Part shown: one piece after another, positions 1 to 6,951 of the stretch
Position numbering within the stretch: the stretch's first letter is position 1
Layout: each line of letters starts with the position of its first letter
Source: Actinomycetota bacterium
Lineage (GTDB): Bacteria > Actinomycetota > Thermoleophilia > UBA2241
Direction: 5' to 3'
Length of the DNA: 10,438 bases
NCBI GenBank assembly: GCA_012719015.1
Contig: JAAYBE010000156.1
Span: 1-10,438 of the forward strand
The notes under the pieces: generated by a model
The model's database searches: none
What the model was told of the DNA's origin: nothing
The model's input: only the letters and a program-made list of their open reading frames with translations
Program-made: the position numbers and the translations under genes

Positions 1-255
1 ATGAACCTGGCCCTCGGCGACGTGGACGGCGCCGTGCTCGCCGTCTCGCAGTTCACGCTGTACGCCGACGTGCGCCGCGGCAACCGCCCCAGCTTCACCG
101 ACGCGGCGCCGCCGGAGTGCGGCGAGGCCGTCTACGAGGCCTACGTCGAGGCGCTGCGCGCCGAAGGGGTGCCGGTCGCGACCGGCGTGTTCGGCGCGCA
201 CATGCGGGTGGAGCTCGTGAACGACGGCCCCGTGACTATCCTTCTCGAGGCGTAG
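1..255 (+). CDS. dtd: D-aminoacyl-tRNA deacylase, C-terminal part (5' end outside window)
   Basis: The visible 84 residues are the C-terminal part of a DTD-family deacylase, which hydrolyses D-amino acids (and glycine) mischarged on tRNA. Two family signatures are readable: SQFTLYAD near visible residue 16, and NDGPVTI close to the C-terminus. These are the SQFTL and N-x-GPVT motifs that build the active site at the dimer interface. The family is usually about 145-150 residues, so roughly 60 N-terminal residues lie to the left. The ATG at base 1 is probably an internal methionine, because family members commonly have Met-Asn-Leu at this point. The gene stops with TAG and converges on the minus-strand membrane-protein gene 29 bases away. 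No clear terminator hairpin with a T-run separates them. Confidence 0.93.
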   Translation: MNLALGDVDGAVLAVSQFTLYADVRRGNRPSFTDAAPPECGEAVYEAYVEALRAEGVPVATGVFGAHMRVELVNDGPVTILLEA

Positions 256-284
256 CCGGCCGCCCGGTCCCGCGCCGTCGCGCG

Positions 285-725
285 TCACCACGTCTCGTTC
301 GCGGACCCCTCCCTGGCGTCGCTCAGTTCCTCGTCGATCTGCGGCACGTTCCTGTACGCCGCGTAACCGGCGAAGATGCCGGCGAGCCACGCGAACACCC
401 ACGGCCCGCCCCAGTAATAGAGGTAGGGAAGCCAGTGGTACTGCCCGCGCCCGTAGGTGTGGATGAGCCCCACCATGGCGGCGCTGCAGACGACGACGGC
501 GCCCACGCTCGGCCACTTGAAGCTCAGCAGCCCGCCCGCCACCATGATCGTCCCGAGGCCCAGGAGGACGTGGACACCAGAGAGCCAGTCGCCATGCAGG
601 GCGAAGAACCCCGGAGCGCCGAACGAGGGCTGGGCGTGATGCGCGTAGAGCCCTCCACCGAGAGTGAGCAGGCCGGCGACGATCCCGGCGACCGCCGCAA
701 GGCCGGCCATGCGTCGATCCTTCAC
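285..725 (-). CDS. Small hypothetical membrane protein (146 aa, about 4 TM helices)
   Basis: I do not recognise this family. The GTG start at 725 is chosen because GGAGGGGG (bases 733-740) lies 7 bases upstream, and the GTG overlaps the TGA of the transporter gene (722-724), a classic coupling arrangement. The next in-frame ATG would be codon 6. Hydrophobic stretches at about residues 7-27, 46-67, 72-92 and 104-124 suggest four membrane helices. A Tyr/Trp-rich segment (residues 97-112, including YLYYWGGPWVFAW) precedes the last helix, and the tail of about 20 residues is acidic and hydrophilic. Three His sit between helices 1 and 2 (HH at 29-30, H44). The tight overlap with the transporter suggests co-translation, so it may be an accessory or stabilising subunit, but that is inference. 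It could equally be an independent small integral membrane protein. Confidence 0.75.
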   Translation of the reverse strand: MKDRRMAGLAAVAGIVAGLLTLGGGLYAHHAQPSFGAPGFFALHGDWLSGVHVLLGLGTIMVAGGLLSFKWPSVGAVVVCSAAMVGLIHTYGRGQYHWLPYLYYWGGPWVFAWLAGIFAGYAAYRNVPQIDEELSDAREGSANETW

Positions 726-2146
726 GTGTGCACCCCCTCCACATCGGCGCCGAACCCCGTCAACTCCCCGGACTCCGTCATGATCCGGCCCTCGAGGCAG
801 CGGTCGGTCGTGCCCTTGTAGAGGTTCTTGAACACCAGATAGGCGATGGGTCCCGTCAGGATGCCGGCCAGCCCGCCGATCATCCAGTCGGTGCCGTTGA
901 CGAACAGGGCGACGATCGCGATCGCGATCGGACAGGCCACCCAGAGGCCCAGCGCCCAGGTGGGCAGAGGCACCCTGAACGAGCGCGGCGCGTTCGGCTC
1001 CCTGATCCGCAGGATGATCACCGACACGAAGATCAGCACGTAGGGGAACATGAGCAGGAACACGTCGATCGTGATCAGCGCCTGGAACGAGAACTGGATG
1101 AGGATCGCGTTGACGAGAGCCATGATCAGCACCGCGACCCACGGCGTACCCCAGGTCGGGTGCGTCCGCCCGTAGAACCGCGGGAAGAGACGGTCGCGGG
1201 ACATCTGGAACCCGGGTCGGGCGCCGGCCGCGAGGTAGCCCGCGTACAGGCTGAGGTTGGAGAGCACGGCCGAGAGGAGCATGAAGTACGCGAAGAGACT
1301 GCCGCCGAGCATGCCCGCCAGCGCGACGTAGTCGACGCCGTCGCCGCCGGTCCACATGTTCACCCAGTTGCCCGCCCCGTCGAGGCGCGCGATGCGGATC
1401 GCCGCCCACACCGTCACCAGATAGGTGAGGACGACCAGCGGCGTGCCGATCATCAGCGCCCTGGGGATGATCCTCTGCGGGTTCTGGATCTCGCCGGCCA
1501 GAGTGGCGATGGACTCGTAGCCGGCGTACATCCACATCATGATCGCCAGGCCCAACTGCAACGAGCCGACGGCGCTCTCCCCGCGCGGCAGGAGTGGGCT
1601 GAACGAGTTGCCGCTGCCCTTGGAGATCGCCCACACGGCCATCACCACCAGCGGGGCCATGATGGCGATCTGCATGACCGTGAGCGTCCAGCCGGTGAGT
1701 TCCAGGCCGCGGATGTTGATGAAGGCGAACACCGCCACCAGGGCGATCCCGATCACCGCCCGCGTCCCGGGCCCGAACCCGTAGTGGGCCTGGGCGTAGT
1801 CCAGCGCCAGCGCCACGTAGACCGCGGTGTCGACGTAGAGAGAGAGCGTCCACCACCAGCCGGCCTGGAAGCTCCAGTACTCGCCCATCGCCCGGCGGAT
1901 CCACCGGTACAGCCCTCCCGCCTCGGGGACCATGGAGCCGAGCTCCGAGGCGACGAACGACATCGGGAAGCTCCAGAAGAGGGGCAGGAGGATGATCATC
2001 AGGAGGGTCATCCCGGGACCCGAAGCGGAGACCACGTCCTCCATGCCGAAGGAGCCGGCGCAGGTGAGCGTGAAGACGAAGAACACGGCGACCGTGAGTC
2101 GCATCCTCACCCGCTTGAGCCCCTCGTTGCGCAGCATGTCCGTCAT
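722..2146 (-). CDS. APC-superfamily amino-acid/polyamine transporter
   Basis: A 474-residue, mostly hydrophobic protein with about 12 predicted helices, the usual size for amino acid-polyamine-organocation (APC) carriers. The unwound first helix carries GSFGMEDVVSASGPG (residues 31-45). Helix 6 carries the YESIATLAGEIQNP segment (210-223). Both resemble the polyamine:proton symporter branch (plant PUT/LAT-like and trypanosomatid POT-like transporters), where the corresponding stretches read approximately GPFGxEDxVxAxGP and xDSxSTLAGExxNP. FWSFP and the SELGSMVPEAGGLY run (67-80) fit the same branch. It probably imports a polyamine or amino acid using the proton gradient; the substrate cannot be read from sequence. 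The ATG at 2146 has AGGGGG 5 bases upstream. It lies 31 bases downstream of the ThDP-enzyme gene and overlaps the following membrane-protein gene by 4 bases, so the three are probably one transcript. Confidence 0.9.
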   Translation of the reverse strand: MTDMLRNEGLKRVRMRLTVAVFFVFTLTCAGSFGMEDVVSASGPGMTLLMIILLPLFWSFPMSFVASELGSMVPEAGGLYRWIRRAMGEYWSFQAGWWWTLSLYVDTAVYVALALDYAQAHYGFGPGTRAVIGIALVAVFAFINIRGLELTGWTLTVMQIAIMAPLVVMAVWAISKGSGNSFSPLLPRGESAVGSLQLGLAIMMWMYAGYESIATLAGEIQNPQRIIPRALMIGTPLVVLTYLVTVWAAIRIARLDGAGNWVNMWTGGDGVDYVALAGMLGGSLFAYFMLLSAVLSNLSLYAGYLAAGARPGFQMSRDRLFPRFYGRTHPTWGTPWVAVLIMALVNAILIQFSFQALITIDVFLLMFPYVLIFVSVIILRIREPNAPRSFRVPLPTWALGLWVACPIAIAIVALFVNGTDWMIGGLAGILTGPIAYLVFKNLYKGTTDRCLEGRIMTESGELTGFGADVEGVHT

Positions 2147-2177
2147 GTCGTCCCCCTGGGGTGCGTTTGGCCGAGCT

Positions 2178-3878
2178 CTACGACAGAGCCTCCGGCGCCA
2201 GCTGCCACAGGTCGACGGCCAGCTTGTCGTTCTCCGCGTAGTCGATCGGGATGTCCACGACCACGGGGCCCGGGTGCCGCAGCGCCCGGGCCAGCAGCGG
2301 CTTGACGTCGCCCGCCTTCTCGGCGCGCAGGCCCTCGACGCCGAACGAGCGTGCCAGCGCGACCAGGTCGGGGTTGTCGAAGCGGGTGCCGGCGATGCGC
2401 CCGAACTTGCGCCGCTGATGCATCTCGATGAGGCCGTAGCCGCCGTCCGTCCACACCAGCACGACGAAGGGAAGCCCGAGCCGGCGCGCCGTCTCGAGCT
2501 CCTGGAGGTTCATGAGGAAGCCGCCGTCGCCGGTGATGCAGACCACCTTGCTGCGGCCGCGGTGCACCAGCGCCGCGGCGATGCTGGCCGGCAGCCCGAA
2601 GCCCATGGCGGCGAACCCGTTGCTGATCAGCACGGTGTTCGGCTCGCGCGCCTCCCAGAAACGCCCCACCCACAGCTTGTGGACGCCGACGTCGCTGACC
2701 AGCACGTCGCCGGGCGCGAGGACCTCCCGCAGGTCGCGCAGCACGCGCTGTGGCTTGACCGGGAAGTCGTCGTCGGTGCCCGCGTCCAGCACACGCCGGA
2801 AGGCGCGCTGATAGGGTCGCCTCTCCACGCTCCCCACCTCCTTGCCCTCGAGGAGGCCGGCGAGCTGGTAGAGGATGCGCGAGAGGTCGCCGATGAGCTC
2901 CACCTCCGGGACGAAGTGGGCGTCGATCTCAGGGGCGACCGTGTCGATGCAGACGATGCGCTGCCGCCCCTCCGGGTTCCAGGCGGAGGGCGGCCATTCG
3001 ATCATGTCGTAGCCGACCGCCACGACGAGGTCAGCCTGGCCCAACAGGCCCTGCGGGTAGTCCTGCCGGGCCAGCCCGGCGGTGAAGAGGAAGTGGGGGT
3101 CGGACGCGTCGAGCACGCCCTTGCCCATGAAGGTGGCCACGGCGTGGAGGCCCGTCTGGTCACAGAGCGCGCGCAGCGCAGGAGCCGCGTCCTGACGCAC
3201 GACCCCGTTGCCGGCCAGGACGACGGGGCGCCTGGCGCCCTGGATCACCTCGGCGGCACGCAGCAGGCTCACGGGGTCCGCCTCGACCATCGCCTGGGGG
3301 CCGCGCGGCAGAGGGGTCCCGGCGGTGACGGTCTCCATGACGTCCTCGGGCAGCTCGAGGTGCGTGGCGCCCGGCTTCTCCGCCGCGGCGACGCTGAACG
3401 CCTTGCGCACCGCCTCCGCGACCATGCGCGGATGATGGATGCGCGTGTTCCACTTGGTCATGGGGCGCAGCATGTCGACGACGTCGATGAACTGATGCGT
3501 CTCCTTGTGCATGCCCGCGAGCCCGGTCTGACCCGTGAGCGCGACGAGCGGCGCGTGGTCCAGGGTGGCGTCGCCGACGCCGGTGGCCAGGTTGGTGGCC
3601 CCCGGGCCGAGGGTCGCCAGACAGACTCCCGGACGCCCGGTCAAACGGCCGTAGGCGTCGGCCATGAAGGCGGCGCCCTGTTCGTGGCGCGTGGGCACGA
3701 ACGTGATGAGCTGCGAGCGGTCGAGCGCCTCGCTGACGTCCAGGGTCTCCTCGCCGGGGATGCCGAAGACGAACTCGACGCCCTCGTTCTCGAGGCAGTC
3801 GACGAACAGCTGGGCCGCCGTGCGCGGCGAGTCGCCCGGAGGCGCCGTCGACGGGACGGGATCGGATCGATCGGACAT
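2178..3878 (-). CDS. Acetolactate-synthase-like ThDP-dependent enzyme (large-subunit type)
   Basis: The 566-residue protein has the three-domain ThDP-enzyme plan: N-terminal pyrimidine-binding domain (about 18-185), central domain (about 200-345) and C-terminal pyrophosphate-binding domain (about 375-550). Visible motifs are FGIPGEE (38-44), TRHEQGAAFMADAYGR (63-78) with E66 as the expected catalytic glutamate, LGPGATNL (90-97), and GDGGF (450-454) opening the ThDP/Mg motif. The usual reaction is pyruvate condensation to 2-acetolactate, but this GIPGEE subgroup is often uncharacterised, and no small regulatory subunit gene lies next to it. At the expected second Mg ligand the protein has Thr (T477, in VWTDGGYG) where Asn is usual. 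ATG 3878 is preferred: the frame stays open upstream to 4046, but that stretch is Arg/Pro-rich and overlaps tsaD. No good Shine-Dalgarno precedes 3878. A possible promoter lies just upstream, and the transporter gene follows 31 bases later. Confidence 0.88.
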   Translation of the reverse strand: MSDRSDPVPSTAPPGDSPRTAAQLFVDCLENEGVEFVFGIPGEETLDVSEALDRSQLITFVPTRHEQGAAFMADAYGRLTGRPGVCLATLGPGATNLATGVGDATLDHAPLVALTGQTGLAGMHKETHQFIDVVDMLRPMTKWNTRIHHPRMVAEAVRKAFSVAAAEKPGATHLELPEDVMETVTAGTPLPRGPQAMVEADPVSLLRAAEVIQGARRPVVLAGNGVVRQDAAPALRALCDQTGLHAVATFMGKGVLDASDPHFLFTAGLARQDYPQGLLGQADLVVAVGYDMIEWPPSAWNPEGRQRIVCIDTVAPEIDAHFVPEVELIGDLSRILYQLAGLLEGKEVGSVERRPYQRAFRRVLDAGTDDDFPVKPQRVLRDLREVLAPGDVLVSDVGVHKLWVGRFWEAREPNTVLISNGFAAMGFGLPASIAAALVHRGRSKVVCITGDGGFLMNLQELETARRLGLPFVVLVWTDGGYGLIEMHQRRKFGRIAGTRFDNPDLVALARSFGVEGLRAEKAGDVKPLLARALRHPGPVVVDIPIDYAENDKLAVDLWQLAPEALS

Positions 3879-3888
3879 ATCGGCGGCG

Positions 3889-3897
3889 AGTTTAACA
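3889..3897 (-). promoter_or_regulatory. Possible extended -10 promoter for the ThDP-enzyme gene
   Basis: On the minus strand the 85-base gap after tsaD contains TGTTAAACT: a TG extension followed by a hexamer matching TATAAT at four of six positions. No convincing -35 hexamer lies 16-18 bases upstream. The expected start of transcription is about 4 bases before the ATG at 3878, which would give a nearly leaderless message and would fit the missing Shine-Dalgarno. It is also one of the few AT-rich spots in the region. It would let the enzyme/transporter/membrane-protein group be expressed apart from the tsa genes. Confidence 0.35.
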
Positions 3898-3963
3898 CCC
3901 GGCGCAACCCCCAGTCTGCAGGAAGGCGCCGCGATCGGAGCGCCGGACGGACGGCGCGATCCG

Positions 3964-4995
3964 TCACGAAGGACGACGCGTCGCCCGCTTGCGCGGCGGG
4001 CGTGCCGCCTTCGCCTCGGCGTCGCTGGCGAAGGCGTCGAGGTCAAGGTAGTCCGGCCACGGCAGGGCGGGCAGATGGACGGCGGCGAGCCCGATCATGG
4101 CGGCGTTGTCGGTGCACAGGCTGAGCGGCGGCAGGGAGAGCCGCAGGCCTTGAGCTTCGCACGCCTCGGTCAGGGCGCGGCGCAGACCTGAGTTGGCGGC
4201 GACGCCGCCCGCGACGGCCAGGCTCCGCAGCCCCTCCCGGGCGGCGCCGGCCAGCGTCTTCTCCACGAGCTGGTCGACGATGGCCGCCTGATAGGAGGCG
4301 GCGATGTCGGCACGATGGACCTCGACCTCCGCCGGCTCGCGCTCCCGAAGGTCGTACAGCAGTGCCGTCTTGAGACCGCTGAAGCTGAAGCCGCGGCCGC
4401 GGGGCACGGCCCGCGGGAAGCGTACGAAACCCGGGTCGCCGCGTGCCGCCAGCTCGTCCAGCTCCCGGCCGCCGGGGTAGCCCAGGCCGAGCAGCCGGGC
4501 GCCCTTGTCGAAGGCCTCGCCGGCCGCGTCGTCCATGGTCTTGGCGACGACGCGATACCGTACGCCCTCCTCGACCGTCGCCAGAAGCGTGTGGCCGCCG
4601 CTGGCGACCAGGCACAAGAACGGCGGCTGCACGCCGAGCGCGTAGTTGGCGGCGATGTGGCCCTGCAGGTGATCGACCGGGATCAGGGGCAGTGCGCGCC
4701 GGCAGGCGATGGACTTCGCCGTCGCCAGCCCGACGAGCAGGGCTCCGATCAGCCCTGGACCCTGCGTGACGGCGACCGCCGCGAGGTCCTCCCAGGCGAG
4801 GCCGGCCCGGCCCATCGCCTCCGCGACCACCACGTTCACGAGCTCCGCATGGCGGCGCGAGGCGACCTCCGGCACCACGCCGCCGAACTCGGCGTGCAGG
4901 GTGTCCTGCGAGGAGACGACCGACGAGAGCACCTCGCGGCCGCACACGACGGCGGCGCTGGTGTCGTCGCACGAGGTCTCGACGGCGAGGATCAC
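3964..4995 (-). CDS. tsaD: tRNA N6-adenosine threonylcarbamoyltransferase TsaD
   Basis: TsaD (Kae1/YgjD family) transfers the threonylcarbamoyl group from threonylcarbamoyl-AMP to A37 of ANN-decoding tRNAs, acting with TsaB and TsaE. The 343-residue form matches the usual 335-350. Signatures are the opening VILAVETSCDDTSAAVV (1-17), EVASRRHAE (43-51), the metal-binding HLQGH (H109, H113), VASGGHT (130-136), GEAFDKGARLLGLGYPGG (159-176), FSFSGLKTA (203-211), and the late TDNAAMIG with D296 as probable metal ligand. The C-terminal tail is Arg/Ala-rich. GTG 4995 was chosen for family length and because GGGAGG (5004-5009) lies 8 bases upstream. However, the same frame stays open through a 51-bp tandem repeat to an ATG at 5214 that overlaps the rimI stop (ATGA). 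That start, with GGAAGG 9 bases upstream, would give 416 residues with a 73-residue repetitive N-terminal extension. Confidence 0.95.
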   Translation of the reverse strand: MILAVETSCDDTSAAVVCGREVLSSVVSSQDTLHAEFGGVVPEVASRRHAELVNVVVAEAMGRAGLAWEDLAAVAVTQGPGLIGALLVGLATAKSIACRRALPLIPVDHLQGHIAANYALGVQPPFLCLVASGGHTLLATVEEGVRYRVVAKTMDDAAGEAFDKGARLLGLGYPGGRELDELAARGDPGFVRFPRAVPRGRGFSFSGLKTALLYDLREREPAEVEVHRADIAASYQAAIVDQLVEKTLAGAAREGLRSLAVAGGVAANSGLRRALTEACEAQGLRLSLPPLSLCTDNAAMIGLAAVHLPALPWPDYLDLDAFASDAEAKAARPPRKRATRRPS

Positions 4996-5011
4996 GCCGG
5001 CCGCCTCCCGG

Positions 5012-5210
5012 GGCGCTCCGGCGGCGCTCCGCTCGATGGGTGGCCTGCGGGGGCCATGGAGCGGCGCTCCGACGGCGCTCCGCTCGATGGGTGGCCTGCG
5101 GGGACCATGGAGCGGCGCTCCGACGGCGCTCCGCTCGATGGGTGGCCTGCGGGGACCATGGAGCGGCGCCCCGGCGGCGCTCCGCTCGATGGGTGGCCTG
5201 CGGGGACCAT
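5012..5210. repeat. 51-bp tandem repeat, about 3.9 copies, between rimI and tsaD
   Basis: Copies start at 5012, 5063, 5114 and 5165. The landmark GCTCGATGGG recurs at 5031, 5082, 5133 and 5184, exactly 51 bases apart. Copies 2 and 3 are identical; copies 1 and 4 differ from them at a few positions; copy 4 loses similarity at 5211, exactly at the rimI stop codon. Within a unit, GGCGCTCCG occurs twice, and copy junctions hold GGAGCGGCGCTCC (for example 5058-5070), a 6-bp inverted repeat around one central base, next to CCATGG. Since 51 is divisible by 3 and the unit has no stop codon, all six frames are open. On the minus strand the tsaD frame reads as a 17-residue repeat (GPRRPPIERSAVGAPLH). 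A second frame gives a 72-codon ORF (5210 to 4992) ending on a TGA that overlaps the tsaD GTG. There are no spacers, so it is not CRISPR-like. Confidence 0.97.
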
Positions 5211-5699
5211 TCATGCGGAGTCGCCTTCCCAGTCCTTCCACATGATGACGGCGTCCTCGCGGTCGTCGCTGTAGTAGCCGGGGCGCACGCCGGTAGAGAC
5301 GAACCCGAAGCTGCGGTACAGCTCGATGGCCGGCGCGTTGGAGACGCGCACCTCCAGCGTGTGGCCCCGGTGTCCGTGTCGCTCGGTGACGGCGAAGTAG
5401 GCTTCGAGAAGGCGGGAGGCGACGTGTTCGCGGCGGACCTCCTCGGCGACGCACAGGTTCATGAGGTGCCACACGTCCACGAACATGTCGGCGACGAGGT
5501 AGCCCACGATGCGGGCGGCGTCCTCGCAGACGAGGCAGATGCCGGACTCGCGGGCGAGCTGGCCGTGGAAGGTGGCCAGCGACCACGGCAGGGTGTAGCT
5601 GCGCGCCTCGAGCGCCGCCACGGCGGCGAGATCGGTGAACTGCATCGGTCGTACCACGCGCGCGTGGCGGGAGTCGCCCGGGATGACGCGGAGGCTCAC
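5211..5699 (-). CDS. rimI: Ribosomal protein S18-alanine N-acetyltransferase RimI (GNAT)
   Basis: A 162-residue GNAT-fold acetyltransferase; RimI acetylates the N-terminal alanine of ribosomal protein S18, and in many bacteria it sits with the tsa genes. Family features are RPMQFTDLAAVAALEARS (about 17-34) at the start of the fold, the central VWHLMNLCVAEEVRREHVASRLLEAY region (76-101), LEVRVSNAPAIELYRSFGF (115-133) with E116 and Y128 at the positions of the RimI catalytic base and acid, and the closing YYSDDREDAVIMWKD. In the acetyl-CoA loop (R/Q-x-x-G-x-G/A) the first glycine is replaced by His92, a deviation seen in the sequence. GTG 5699 overlaps the tsaB TGA (GTGA) and has GGAGG 6 bases upstream (5706-5710). 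Substrate specificity is inferred from family and neighbourhood. Confidence 0.92.
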   Translation of the reverse strand: MSLRVIPGDSRHARVVRPMQFTDLAAVAALEARSYTLPWSLATFHGQLARESGICLVCEDAARIVGYLVADMFVDVWHLMNLCVAEEVRREHVASRLLEAYFAVTERHGHRGHTLEVRVSNAPAIELYRSFGFVSTGVRPGYYSDDREDAVIMWKDWEGDSA

Positions 5700-6418
5700 G
5701 CGGAGCCTCCGGGGCGGGCGACGGCGCCGGGCTTCGCCGCGCGCGGCGTGGCATCCGGCGCGCGGCCGTAGATGGGCAACACGGCGTCGGGCCCGTGGAC
5801 GAGGCCGGGCGCGCCGAGGGCGACCGCCCGGCCGACCATCGCGGCCGTCGGCGTCTCGATGCCCGCGGCCGGCCGCGCCGAGACGGGCAGCAGCTCACGG
5901 TACAGGGCCGCGCCGTCGCCGCCCACGACCGCGTCGCCGCAGCCGGCGAGCCAGCCGGCGAGGTCGTCGCGGCCCACGACCGACACGCCACTGGTCTGGC
6001 GCAGACCACGGTCGACCCGCTCGTACAGAGCCGCGAACACCTCGCGGCGGCGGCCGTCCACGAGCGGCACGAGCAGGCCGCCGACGGCGGCCTCGGGCGC
6101 CTCGGAGAGCGCCAGCGCCAGCGCCGTCAGCGTCGGGACGCCGGCCAGCCTTACGCGCCCGTCCGCCTGCGCCAGCGCCCGCGCCGTGGCGACGCCGATG
6201 CGCAGGCCGGTGTAGGCGCCGGGGCCGAGGCCGACCGCGACCGTCTCCACCTCGTCCCACCCGGCGCCCGACTCCTCGAGCACCTCGTGCACGAACGGCA
6301 GCAGTCGCCGCGAGTGCGCCGGACCAGCGCTCGCGAAACGCTCGGCGACCACGGAGCCGTCGGCGGCGCACAGGGCCGCGGAACAGGCGGTCGTCGCCGT
6401 CTCGAGGGCGAGGATCAC
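5696..6418 (-). CDS. tsaB: tRNA threonylcarbamoyladenosine biosynthesis protein TsaB
   Basis: TsaB is the catalytically inactive TsaD paralogue that forms the TsaB-TsaD core and recruits TsaE for t6A37 synthesis. The 240-residue protein opens with VILALETATTACSAAL, has HSRRLLPFVHEVLEESG (35-51), the highly typical VGLGPGAYTGLRIGVATAR (62-80), and VDGRRREVFAALY (120-132), all diagnostic of the family. The C-terminal half is short and variable, ending with VLPIYGRAPDATPR, where TsaB proteins usually have a similar P-x-Y-x-R. GTG 6418 overlaps the TGA of tsaE (GTGA) and has GGGGAGG (6423-6429) 4 bases upstream. The frame stays open upstream to 6631, but that part overlaps tsaE and is Arg/Gly-rich, so it is not counted as coding. 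Confidence 0.95.
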   Translation of the reverse strand: MILALETATTACSAALCAADGSVVAERFASAGPAHSRRLLPFVHEVLEESGAGWDEVETVAVGLGPGAYTGLRIGVATARALAQADGRVRLAGVPTLTALALALSEAPEAAVGGLLVPLVDGRRREVFAALYERVDRGLRQTSGVSVVGRDDLAGWLAGCGDAVVGGDGAALYRELLPVSARPAAGIETPTAAMVGRAVALGAPGLVHGPDAVLPIYGRAPDATPRAAKPGAVARPGGSA

Positions 6419-6951
6419 GGCGCCTCCCCGGTCGCCGCCGGATCGCGATCGCCCTCCGCGGACGGATCGCGCCCGGTCACCACAAGACCGACGTCCTCCG
6501 CCGCCGCGGCGACGGCCGCCTCGAGGGCGGCGTCCGCAGACAGCCGCGCCGTGCGGCTGGTGCGCGTCCGATGCCGGAGTTCGATGCGCAGATCGGGCGG
6601 CGGCAGAGCGTCGCTGCCGGCCGCCGGCCATTCCACGAACGTGATCGCCCCCGGGCCGAGGTAGTCGTCCCAGGCGAACAGGTCCGCGTCACGGCCACGA
6701 CTCAGCCGGTAAAGGTCGAGGTGGTGCAGGCGCTCGCCGTCACGCCCGTGATAGCTCTGCGCCAGCGTGAACGAGGGGCTGGCGACCGTGCCGCGCACGC
6801 CGCGGGCGCGCAGGATCCCCCGCACCAGCGTGGTCTTGCCGGTGCCGAGCTCGCCCTCCACGGTGACGAGCGCCGGCGGCCGCAGCTGGGCGGCCAGCAC
6901 GCGGGCGAGCTTCCGCGTCTGCGTCGGCGAGGCGAGAGTCAGGCGGATCAT
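6415..6951 (-). CDS. tsaE: tRNA threonylcarbamoyladenosine biosynthesis ATPase TsaE
   Basis: TsaE is the P-loop ATPase that drives turnover of the TsaB-TsaD t6A synthase. Visible motifs are the Walker A GELGTGKTTL (33-42), the SPSFTLAQSY switch region (58-67), HHLDLYRL (76-83) and FVEWP (105-109), in the family order. At 178 residues it is a little longer than the usual 150-160; the extra length is an Ala/Asp-rich C-terminal tail (from about 140). The ATG at 6951 follows directly after the glycosylase stop (TGAATG). No strong Shine-Dalgarno is visible in the preceding 15 bases, so initiation probably depends on termination-reinitiation from the upstream gene. Its end overlaps tsaB by 4 bases. 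Confidence 0.95.
   Translation of the reverse strand: MIRLTLASPTQTRKLARVLAAQLRPPALVTVEGELGTGKTTLVRGILRARGVRGTVASPSFTLAQSYHGRDGERLHHLDLYRLSRGRDADLFAWDDYLGPGAITFVEWPAAGSDALPPPDLRIELRHRTRTSRTARLSADAALEAAVAAAAEDVGLVVTGRDPSAEGDRDPAATGEAP

Noticed and set aside
256..284. Possible bidirectional terminator between the converging dtd and membrane-protein genes
   Set aside because: Only a short CGCG-type inverted repeat and no T-run; not distinguishable from GC-rich background.
910..930. GCGATCGC (HIP1-like) palindromes
   Set aside because: A single cluster encoding an Ile-Ala run of a transporter helix; no enrichment elsewhere in the window.
3901..3960. Terminator after tsaD (GGCGC...GCGCC inverted repeat)
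   Set aside because: A five-base stem with a 10-base loop and no following T-run is expected by chance at this base composition.
3879..4046. 56-residue N-terminal extension of the ThDP enzyme
   Set aside because: It overlaps the tsaD 3' end, is Arg/Pro/Ser-rich, and is not needed for the fold, which begins about 18 residues after the ATG at 3878.
1932..4124. Very long plus-strand open frame (730 codons) opposite the ThDP enzyme and transporter
   Set aside because: Antisense to two well-supported genes, no family resemblance, His/Asp/Arg-rich composition typical of the shadow frame of GC-rich codons.
5012..5210. CRISPR-like array
   Set aside because: Units are contiguous with no unique spacers and no cas genes nearby.
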